Assembly (NCBI GenBank): GCA_037447655.1
Contig: JBBHKE010002859.1
Coordinates: 1-19,833, forward strand
Source of the DNA: Zygnema cylindricum
Lineage: Eukaryota > Streptophyta > Zygnematophyceae > Zygnematales > Zygnemataceae
Direction of reading: 5' to 3'
Length of the DNA stretch: 19,833 bases
Part shown: piece after piece, positions 1 through 7,700 of the stretch
Position numbering within the stretch: the first letter of the stretch is position 1
How the letters are laid out: the number at the start of each line of letters is the position of its first letter
Program-made: the position numbers and the translations under genes
Notes under the pieces: generated by a model
The model's input: the letters and a program-made list of their open reading frames with translations, nothing else
Told to the model about the DNA's origin: nothing
The model's database searches: none

Positions 1-1
1 G

Positions 2-91
2 AAGTCACACAGGCAGAGACTAGAGGAATTCAATAAGTACTTAGCCAATCTCAGCGAGCATTACGATATTCCGAAAGTGGGACCTGGATAG
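2..91 (+). CDS. FAM32A: FAM32A-like protein (DUF1754 family), C-terminal 29 codons
   Basis: Frame 2 reads through KSHRQRLEEFNKYLANLSEH and ends YDIPKVGPG before a TAG at 89-91. This tail, a basic KSHRxRxEEFN helix followed by EHYDIPKVGPG, is the most conserved part of the FAM32A family, and the GPG ending is how plant members end. In the human family member, structural work places FAM32A in late (C*/P) spliceosomes, where it helps exon ligation; that role is inferred here by homology. Only the last exon, or part of it, is in the window. The left edge cuts the gene, so its start, total length and upstream introns are unknown. The gene runs + strand and converges on the kinase gene that ends at 4530. 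Identification rests on remembered family sequence, but the length and position of the match make chance unlikely. Confidence 0.85.
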   Translation, partial: KSHRQRLEEFNKYLANLSEHYDIPKVGPG

Positions 92-670
92 TGGTGGGAT
101 ATAAGGCCATTAGTTTAAATTGCGGAATGATCCGTAATGAGATGAAGGTATTAAATGGTTTTTGTCAGTTTATGACTCTCCAGTTGTAAACTAATATCTC
201 CCAAGGTTCCATTGCATTTAACTTTTCCTTTTTCTAACATGTAAAGAGTTCCTGTTTCTGGATTTTCTTTGCAGCTTGAGAGATATGCATATGTTGTTCC
301 GTTTCACAGATTTATGAGGTTACATTTGGATTCCTTGAGTGCAGTCGAGTTAATCGAATCTTTTTTTTTTGTGTTGCCCTTGATGCCTTCCTTGTAACAG
401 CTGGACTGGGTCGCTTGACTTCCTAAAATTTATTTCATCCAATGCAAGGGGCATGTGAGTGTTTGTGGAGAGATTTTCTGAATGATTCACAACATATTTG
501 TGGTAATGCAGGAAAGTACTTGGGGTTCATTTTACGTGTAATCTTGGGAAGTAACGATTGGCAAAACTGGTATACAATTTTCAGAATGTATCTGACGATT
601 TATTGTTCTGAACAATAAATTGCTGTCTATGCACTGTTTTATGCACTCAATTTCATATTTTTCATGAACC
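92..670 (+). other. probable 3' UTR of the FAM32A-like gene
   Basis: T-rich, non-coding sequence follows the stop codon directly. The first canonical poly(A) signal on this strand is AATAAA at 614-619, followed by a T/G-rich stretch, so a transcript end around 630-670 is plausible. No ORF of interest lies here. A 3' UTR intron cannot be excluded, because there is a pyrimidine-rich tttctttgcag near 267-275. Confidence 0.45.
614..619 (+). terminator. candidate poly(A) signal AATAAA
   Basis: This is the first AATAAA downstream of the FAM32A-like stop codon on the + strand, 523 bases away. It is a canonical hexamer, but plant poly(A) signals are loose, so use of this one is only inferred. Confidence 0.35.
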
Positions 671-675
671 ATCAT

Positions 676-813
676 ATGGAATTCGCCATATGTACTAGTT
701 TTTTTAGCAAATGTCCTGTTTCCCGGACTTCATCGCCTATTTTTTTATGGACTATGTAGTGGAATTTGTTCATATGTAGAAATTATTTAGAGAAATGTCT
801 AATTTCAGGACTG
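676..813. repeat. two degenerate direct copies of a ~54-bp sequence
   Basis: 676-729 and 759-813 align along their length. Both read tggaatt..catatgta, then a T/A-rich stretch, then (g)aaatgtc, and both finish ggact. The copies have diverged by roughly a third, so this is an old local duplication about 84 bp apart. No coding capacity is seen. Confidence 0.5.
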
Positions 814-1229
814 TAGATGTCCAGTATTGTATAAAGGTCTAAAAGATTGCTTAGCAATATCTTTTAGTGTTCTCTCCTGCATGCGAAACTGGGCTGCCAT
901 TGGCCAGTTGATGACTATACTGAGTCTGCCTAGAGGCTGTAATTGCGTGAATATACAAGAAGAGATAACTGGCGTCACTGCCAATTATCAGTCATCATAC
1001 AGAACATTGTATGGATTACTCCTTTTTTTGTACAAATACTACGGTTATTGGCCAATAATGCCAGTAATTTCACTTGTGTAGATTTTGGGCGGTAACTCCA
1101 CAAAATGCTACACATTGCAGTTCAATTCTACCATTCAAATTGTGGTTAAGACAGTCATTAAATTTATTTGCGGCGCTGAACCCTGTTGTGTGCGATTGAC
1201 TCACAATAAGCTGTGACCAGCTGTAGCTT
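814..1229. other. intergenic, nothing recognised
   Basis: AT-rich flank of the FAM32A-like gene. The only open frame (about 84 codons from 827, using a non-ATG start) has no recognisable domain and looks like chance. Confidence 0.4.
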
Positions 1230-1332
1230 TATAGGACCTTTAAAGGACCTTTTTAGGACCGATAAAGGACCTTTGTAGGACCTTAATAGGATCTTTATAG
1301 GATCTTCATAGGACCTTTATAGAACCTTTTTG
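1230..1332. repeat. 11-bp minisatellite, about nine units
   Basis: Tandem array with consensus ATAGGACCTTT and phase slips of one or two bases. Variant units include aaaggacc, gtaggacc, ataggatc and atagaacc. Most variants are C-to-T or G-to-A changes, suggesting an old, decaying array. It lies about 600 bases beyond the likely end of the FAM32A-like transcript. Confidence 0.8.
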
Positions 1333-1528
1333 GCAATTTCGATGACATCCTTTGAGATTGTGCAAGAACTTTTGAATCCAAGGGATCAAGGGAGCTCAAG
1401 ACAGGGTCCTCTTCCGATAAAGCATGGTAGCCAATGAAAAGCAGGGCATCCTAAAACTTTCAGTAAGGGATCCTCGGTCCAAATTGGTGGCCTTTGTGGT
1501 TGCGACCTTAGCCTGTCAGGGTGGTGTG
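1333..1528. other. intergenic, nothing recognised
   Basis: Mixed-composition sequence between the minisatellite and the next TIR element. I see no coding frame or repeat in it. Confidence 0.35.
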
Positions 1529-1530
1529 TA

Positions 1531-2235
1531 CACCGTGTATCACAATTAGTGTTAAGGTGTTTGTCGCCACTTAAAACATCTTTTCTCTGTACACACTAGT
1601 CAGATTGTGGATCCGACGATTGCGATTGAAAGGCAAGATTCGCACCTTCCGATTGCTGGTCTTCAGTAAAAAATTGGACAAGTGTGTACGGAGAAGAGAG
1701 GTTTTACGTGGTGAAAAAAACATCAACACTAATACCGTTACATGGTGTAGTAAATGGTTTTTTCATTGCGAGTTTTGCAATAAACTTGTTTTATTTTTTT
1801 AGTATAGGATAGTTTTGAGTAGGAGTTGCATGAGTGGAAACCCACGTACCATAATACGGTACAAAAAAGGAAAGGTACACATAGTACACAATTCTAGATT
1901 CGTATAGATCTGGTAGCCAAGCTAATTGTTATGTGGAGTACTTACACCACCATATCAACAGGATCCTTGGTATAATAATAGTGAATTACTATCTAAAAAT
2001 ATCAATCTGTTTTTTTTTTTTCAGATACTAAGTTATTACGTACATGAAGTGTCCATTTAATTTCCAATATAGGAGCTTGGTAAAATAAAAAGGAGTTGCT
2101 TTCATTATTTGATTTATTTGGGTTTTTGTTCGCCACTTGCTTATAGTGTTATAAACACTAATTTACGAACTAAGGTATGTATGTTTTTTTTGGGTCAACA
2201 TAACACTACCTCGACTTAAAGAGTGATGGGCGGTG
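1531..2235. mobile_element. candidate non-autonomous TIR element with TA target duplication
   Basis: The left end reads CACCGTGTATCAC and is preceded by TA (1529-1530). The right end, read on the - strand, is CACCGCCCATCAC and is followed by TA (2236-2237). Inside these ends the inverted similarity continues only loosely (TTA.GT..GG). The ends, length (705 bp) and TA flanks match the better elements at 5502-6099 and 9702-10171. It has no transposase ORF. The pairing of these particular ends is less certain than for the other two; a shorter element or two overlapping ones is possible. Confidence 0.45.
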
Positions 2236-2261
2236 TAGTCAACTTTTGCTAATAGTGTTGA

Positions 2262-2645
2262 CTTTGTTGTAGACTCGCTTTACAGTGAATGCAAGCTTCT
2301 ATCCTCCTTTGAGCTTCTATTGCAACTATGGATCGTTGACGTATTTCCAAACTCCCTTAAGTGTGTTCCACCGAGCATGGGAGATTTAAGGGATTGCTTT
2401 TAGTGGCGTTTTTAGGTCTGTTAGATTTTGGTCACTAAGTTTTTTTTTGGGGAGATTCAAAGCTGGTTATGAACTTGTTGTTTTTGTCGATATCGTTCGC
2501 TAGTTTCCCCTTGTTCGAGAGTTAATTTCTATCGCGGCATTTTCCCTTATACTCCTCCAAGGCGTTTTTTCAGTCTCGCTTTTGCCCTTCATTTTTCGAT
2601 GCTATGTATAGCCTTTCATAATGAAGCTTCTTCAAGGTTTTAAAA
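2262..2645 (+). pseudogene. old, decayed 3' end of a LINE
   Basis: From about 2285 this aligns with the younger LINE copy from about 3211. Both have the tract gcttctatcctcctt, then the ctattg..ctatggatcg block, then the same non-coding tail. That tail runs from the ttgcttt block near 2390 to a cataatgaagcttcttca end, which corresponds to aataaagtcagcccctccga in the younger copy. It is full of stops and of CpG-to-TpG/CpA changes. Only the last codons of the C-terminal domain and the 3' UTR remain. The left boundary merges into unplaceable sequence. Confidence 0.65.
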
Positions 2646-2828
2646 TCAGTTTATTATTACATAGAAGAGGTGGTCATGTCAACTCAAGACATCAATATGT
2701 AGACAATAACAATTTTTTGTCATTTATTTTGCCTCACTGTCTTACCTACACACTTCCCGACATAGTGACAAACTCTCGGAATCACATAGAAAGTGTTGAC
2801 ATGGAAGCTGTGAACACCAATACATACA
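2646..2828. other. spacer between two LINE remnants, nothing recognised
   Basis: AT-rich sequence separating the old LINE tail from the target-site duplication of the younger one. It carries a short chance frame only. Confidence 0.4.
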
Positions 2829-2848
2829 CATATCAAATCCGAGAGGAT
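2829..2848 (+). repeat. 5' target-site duplication of the LINE insertion
   Basis: The 14-mer catatcaaatccga at 2829-2842 recurs exactly at 3595-3608, and the match extends to 18 of 20 bases (2829-2848 against 3595-3614). Direct repeats of this length at both edges of a LINE fragment are the expected product of target-primed reverse transcription. Confidence 0.8.
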
Positions 2849-3332
2849 ATTCTGTCCGTCGGGAAGTTTCCCACGTCGGATTGACATTGTATTACTTGAT
2901 GGTGCGCGTCGTACATTCGGTGACGTTGTTTTGGCAAACCCTACTTCTGATACTGTTGTTAGTCGGGCAGCTCGACATGTGGGCGTGGCCGCACGCGACG
3001 CGGCTAGGAGGAAGGAGCGTGATTATGCCCATCGCGATGCTATGGATGGTTTCATTCCGATGGCGGTGGAGATATTTGGTTGTTTGGGTGTGGCTTTGGA
3101 CGAGTTTCTCCGTGCTTGTGGTCGGCGTTCGTTTGAGCGGCGGGGACCTGGGAGCCCTTCAGTTTCAGTACTTACTTCTTTTTACCGTCAACGTTTATCA
3201 GTGGCCCTTCAGCGAGTGCAGGCTTCTATCCTCCTTGGATCGTCTATTGCGGCTATGGATCGTCGACGTGTCCCGGAACTCCCGCCTCGTGCTCCTCCGG
3301 GGTTCGGGGACTTACGTGGTTGCTTTGCATAG
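2849..3332 (+). pseudogene. C-terminal fragment of a LINE ORF2-type polyprotein
   Basis: The frame is open from 2814, but only the part from 2850 lies inside the inserted element. It reads RIDIVLLDGARRTFGDVVLA, then NPTSDTVVSRAA, AARDAARRKERDYAHRD, FIPMAVEIFGC and SFYRQRLSVALQRVQASILL. The (I/V)DIV..DG..TF.DVV.A.PT opening, the FIP.AVE.FG block and the YRQR.SVALQRAQA end are what I know from the region after the reverse transcriptase in plant LINE-type proteins. The fragment is about 160 residues, no in-frame stop interrupts it, and it has no usable start codon. An enclosed alternative frame over the same bases is a shadow. Confidence 0.7.
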
Positions 3333-3568
3333 ATTTTTAGTTATGTTAGGGTTTTGTTGTTAGGTGTTAGCTTTTTCTTTTGGTGTTTCGTTTGTTGTTT
3401 TTTGCTTTTTTGGGTGTTTTCCGTCTACTAGTTGTCATTTTGTGGTTTCGTTGCTTTTGCCTTGCTTATCGTTTTTGTTTTTTCCCCCAACATATAGTTT
3501 TTCAATTTTTGCCGTGCTACTTCTCTTTTGTTCCCCGTGAACTTAGATGGTTTACCATCGCGCTTTTT

Positions 3569-3574
3569 AATAAA
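3569..3574 (+). terminator. poly(A) signal AATAAA in the LINE 3' UTR
   Basis: Canonical hexamer 237 bases after the LINE stop codon and 20 bases before the element ends. The same segment is recognisable, altered, in the copies at 2262-2645 and 19115-19649. Confidence 0.5.
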
Positions 3575-3594
3575 GTCAGCCCCTCCGAAATTTT

Positions 3595-3614
3595 CATATC
3601 AAATCCGAAAGCAT
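3595..3614 (+). repeat. 3' target-site duplication of the LINE insertion
   Basis: Partner of the repeat at 2829-2848, with 14 identical bases and then two mismatches in the next six. It marks the right edge of the insertion. Confidence 0.8.
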
Positions 3615-4249
3615 AGAAAATAAGTTCTTATTTAAAAGTGAGATAGACCATCCGAGTCACACTAGAACACATTTACTAGTTCATAATGCAATAAAGCCAC
3701 ATAGTCAACATACAGGTGACTAATAATAGAACACCGCCTTCTAGTCAGATGGCCGATACTACATTTGTTAATGTTTAACAGTAATTATAATATATATTTT
3801 TTATTTTTTTTTAGTTTCAAGGTACTGTTTTGCAACGAATACACATTTGGTAATGAAGTTCAACACACAAACGCGTATACAAATAATCAAATAAAAAAAC
3901 ACATTTATGACATATCGGCACACATGGTGTTATTTTTAAAACGCAACTCCACAAAGAGAGACCTTTTCTTTGTTTAGAAGGTGAATCCCAATATGTTTTC
4001 AAGCAACATTCTCCACAAGTAGAGACCAACCTTACCTGCGGAACACCCATCGATCAGTAGTATTTGACTTAAATTTTTAAGTAAGCTTTTCCCCTGTTCA
4101 GCAATACTCCAAAACCCTGAAAACGGGTGTAAGCTTTTTTCCATCATTGCCCAAAAACAACCATTCTAATAAAGGTGAGAACATATTTTGGCACAAATAA
4201 TAGAGATAGAACTGGCCAAAATAATAGACTGTCTAATCCAATGAACGGC
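3615..4249. other. intergenic, nothing recognised
   Basis: AT-rich DNA between the LINE insertion and the presumed 3' end of the kinase transcript. Two gtaagctttt stretches about 50 bases apart (near 4081 and 4129) are the only repeat noticed. The short ORFs here show no domain. Confidence 0.4.
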
Positions 4250-4529
4250 CTGGATTTAAGTAACCAGACCCAGCCCACTTAATAAACAACAAAAGACGAG
4301 TCAGAGACAAATCAATAAACTGAAAAAAGTATTGGCAGTTCTGTACATCGAAAAAAACGTTTTTTTAAAAGTCCTATCTAGGACGTTAAAATAAAAGCCC
4401 CAACCTTGGGATTACAAGCTCATTCCTTCTCTTTTTTCAAGTTCCTGAATGCCTTATTCCCTCACCGAATCAAAATACCGAATTAAAATACCGAATAAAA
4501 TCCTGGAAAAGAAAAACAAAGACAATTTT
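4250..4529 (-). other. probable 3' UTR of the kinase gene
   Basis: Non-coding sequence just downstream of the kinase stop codon on the - strand. It includes three close copies of a 12-13-base motif (attcggtatttt on the - strand, about 4464-4500). No AATAAA stands out on the - strand, so the transcript end is not resolved; the left limit is a guess. Confidence 0.35.
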
Positions 4530-4718
4530 TTAGGCTGTGATTGGCTCGTAAGGACATGAGAGCCATGGATGGTCAAGTGCTTCCAAAGCTGTAGGCCTTT
4601 TCTCGGGATTTACTTGCAATAAACACTCCACAAAATCTATGAACCCAGGATCTCCCATAGGTAATCGATGCTTCAAAGAGGTTTTCTTTGGGATCAGATA
4701 TTCCAGTTGGTCCGACTC
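4530..4718 (-). CDS. DYRKP: kinase gene exon 6: end of kinase domain and C-terminus
   Basis: This exon holds 62 codons and a TAA (4530-4532). It reads [20 protein letters not shown], then [34 protein letters not shown], and ends CPYEPITA. The [17 protein letters not shown] block is the usual end of a CMGC kinase domain, and PYEPI is the family C-terminus. Acceptor is GTGACAG|GAG. It lies 2457 bases from exon 5 because of the transposons in between. Confidence 0.92.
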   Translation of the reverse strand, partial: ESDQLEYLIPKKTSLKHRLPMGDPGFIDFVECLLQVNPEKRPTALEALDHPWLSCPYEPITA

Positions 4719-7700
4719 CTGTCACACCAAATAACCAACAAAACAACAATTAAAAAAAAAAGTCAAAAAAGGAAAAGAAACCGGAAAAAGACGCGAGGAC
4801 GATGATGTCTATCGAGTGTACTTTTGGCGAAGTTAGAAACAATGCCAATTTTGTCAAAAAATATATTTAATCAAATGCCGCAGACCATGATATTCCATGT
4901 GTAATAATTTCCGGATAAGCTATAAGTCCCCATCGACTAACAGGTTGTGACCCAACCAGAAAAGAAAGGGAGAGAATTCCCACTATAGATGCTTCGTAGT
5001 ACACTTTCAAAGCACGCTATAAAATGTAAAACACCGATGACTGTTTTTTGAACTTTGAGATAAGAAATTTGGGTACAGTTCACCGCCATGTATAAGCAGA
5101 AAGAAGTCGAAAAAATAACCATTATGGAGCCTGTTTATTGCTCTTTGACCATAAAACTGAGTAAATAACCACCAATTGTTTTTTTTAGCGCTAACTCTTT
5201 TAACGATTCAAAATCAGCACGACAATAGGAACTGAATTAGAATAGATGACACCAATATAAAACCCATGCTAGTCATTTCTTTACTCGTGGCAATTCACAG
5301 TGTACTTTCTGAACAATTACGAGAACCTTCTAATCTTGCATTTTGATTGCTCAGAAAAAATGGTACCGAAGTCGTAATGGTGTCTTTGGCATGGGAACTG
5401 TTTTGAAATGAAAATTCAAGAAGTAATGTAACGACTTATTATCCTGTCTATAACCGCTGAACAAAATGAGCTGTATTCACGCTTGCTTTCTGACCACACT
5501 ACACCGTGAATCGTAATTAGAGTAAATTACTCTAATTCGGTCGCTCGAAATTTCGACTCTATGACATCAAATAGAGTAATCGACTCTAATTTTTTCATTA
5601 TTCTAATTTAGGTAAGTTTAATTAGCGTAACAAAATTGTAATATAGGCTTGTCTTCAATAGTGTGGAGTACGGACGACGTTCGACCGTGCAAAATTGTAC
5701 TTTTTTAAGCAAAAAAGTACAATTAATGATATAATAGAATCGCGCTCGCACGTGAAATCGCACTAAGCGAAAAATGAATCTCATCGAAAAAAAGCCGTTC
5801 GCATAACTCTCGTCCGTCGACAGCATCGTCGTCAGTGTGAACATTAACTGACATTCAGCGCGACAAATAATACTTACGTCATAATGACGTCAAAACTATA
5901 CGGACTGACAGATTTTGAACGTCTACGTAATTTAGTGTTCATAATTTCAGCGCGGATATTTATATCCGACATAACCCAACATAGAGTAGTTAAATAAATT
6001 AGAGTAAACTTCCTCTGTGAAAAGTTCTATCACATAAATAAGAGTTAATTACTCTAATTGTTTTTTTTGGTTTTTTTACTCTAATTACGATTCGCGGTGT
6101 AGTGTTTTGTATCGGTAAAAAACTTATTGCGATAACACCGATACCGATAGTTATCGGTTATCGAACGGTCAGAGGTTCAAATATATCGGTCTGAGACCAA
6201 CAAATTCCATATCGGCGATAACTTAAAAAACATATAGTATGCATACAATAGTACTTTATAACATACTGTATTATTTTATTGACTTTATATAGCGTGGCAT
6301 GCCACGTATAAAAATCTGTTCCGTTCCCGTTTAACTGCGATTTTTAACGGACAGCGCAGCACATAAACGTTGGCTGGTTAACTGAACAGAAATTTTACGG
6401 CGACGTATGGAATTTTACTGAAAAACTGGTGAACATGGAACTGGAAAAGGACGGCGGACACAAAGTACAACGGACGCAAAATAACATTCTGCGCGCCGCC
6501 GGAATCGAACGGACGACTTGGAATGAGAAAACACGAGCGGACGGGCCAGCGTGAGCGCCGGCATCCCGGAATGGCTCTTTTGGCAGCTTATGCCAAAAAA
6601 GCCGACAGATTGACACGTGGCAGGTCCCCAGTGGATCTCAAGGAATAAAGGGACAAAGCCATGGCGTCGGATGTGAAAGGTACATCGTTTTTACTGGATC
6701 CGTATCAAAACCGTACAGATCTCATGTACTTTCTGTACTTTCTACTACTGTACTACTGTACTACTACTGTAGCTACTGTACTTTCTGTGCTTGTACACGT
6801 CCGGGGAATAAGACGTACAGTTGAGTGTACTTGCCGTACATTTATCTGTACGGCCCGTACAGCTATCGCCGATAGTTATCGTTATCGGCATTATCGCCGA
6901 TAAGTACCCGATATTATCGGCTACTTATCGGCGATAAGACCGATGTCGATATATCGTACCAATATATCGATTACCGGATACCCGAAAAAAGGCCCATATC
7001 GGTTATTGGCAAATCCTTACCGATACACAACACTAAACCACACGCTTATGTAACTGCCCTCAGACTCATATGTAAGCTTACCGCTATCGCCAAAATCAAG
7101 AATCAAGAACTAACTCCAACATGAAAGACCTCCACATCACCTCACAAGAACTTAAAAGATCTGCTAAAACCTCACCGAATTTCGCTCATACAGCATTTGG
7201 TTCTTGGTGAAATATTTGTGAGTGTCACGTCCCCTCGAAAGAATAATGGGATCAATGGGACCCAAAATTCCCACCACCCGAGCTAGAAGTGTTGCTAGAG
7301 AGTCATTCTGAAACAAAACCTGTTTTTCACCCAAAAAAAAAAAAAGGCAAAAGACAGATATTACAATCCAATCCCTTGAAGTCATAGCCCTATGTTGAAG
7401 AGGAACTATAGTTGATTCTGGTCTTCGCATATGTTTATTGACTTCATAGCTAATTGTGGACAATAAGTTTTATGAAAGATGCAATGTCTGTTTCAGTGGA
7501 AATGGGGAGTTACACGGTTAATACCTTACAGCTTTATGTTCTTTTTTCATACATGTGCAGATGTCGCATGTGTACATTTTTCTAATTGATTTAAGATTTT
7601 AGACAGGAGAGTTTACATGTTGAAGACTTAAACAATTTTACTGCCTCTACTTTGATTTGGTTTGGTTTGGTGAAAACCCAATAAAGTTGATGAAAATAGA

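Larger units (their letters stand above)
2849..3594 (+). mobile_element. 5'-truncated LINE (non-LTR retrotransposon) insertion
   Basis: A 746-bp fragment bounded by an 18/20 direct repeat. It starts in the middle of a coding frame, as 5'-truncated LINE copies do. It contains the C-terminal coding part to a TAG at 3330-3332, then a T-rich 3' UTR with a poly(A) signal at 3569-3574, and it ends gtcagcccctccgaaatttt directly before the second repeat. There is no long A tail. It is far less decayed than the neighbouring copy at 2262-2645, so it inserted later. No reverse transcriptase or endonuclease region is left, so it cannot move by itself. Confidence 0.75.
6100..7035. mobile_element. hAT-like non-autonomous element, 936 bp
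   Basis: The left end is TAGTGTTTTGTATCGGTAA. The right end, on the - strand, is TAGTGTTGTGTATCGGTAA, so 18 of 19 bases match. Both subterminal regions are packed with cgata/tatcg motifs (6110-6220 and 6865-7000), as in hAT transposase-binding regions. The 8-bp flanks gaccacac/aaccacac pair up only if the 598-bp element at 5502-6099 is taken out. No hAT transposase is encoded. The centre (about 6330-6680) is GC-richer and unlike the rest, and 6680-6860 is full of GTAC. Confidence 0.65.

Noticed and set aside
2881-3363. A 160-codon frame overlapping the LINE fragment
   Set aside because: It is a shadow of the LINE frame, Trp/Leu-rich and without any family match; the other frame carries the LINE C-terminal blocks.
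5497-6104. Termini reading CACTACACC, suggesting a CACTA transposon
   Set aside because: No 3-bp target duplication exists at those ends. Taking the element as CACCGTG... with TA on both sides explains both borders and the hAT-like end next to it.
6493-6570. tRNA-like B box on the - strand (CGTTCGATTCC near 6508-6518) with a GC-rich sequence before it
   Set aside because: The T-stem has a mismatch, no acceptor stem or cloverleaf can be formed, and the A box is poor. A chance match, or at most a very degraded tRNA-derived repeat.
6661-6903. An 80-codon + strand ORF starting GCCATGGCG
   Set aside because: After about ten codons it is translated microsatellite (ctactgta repeats) and cgata motifs; no domain. 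The start context is noted only as a possible captured gene 5' end.
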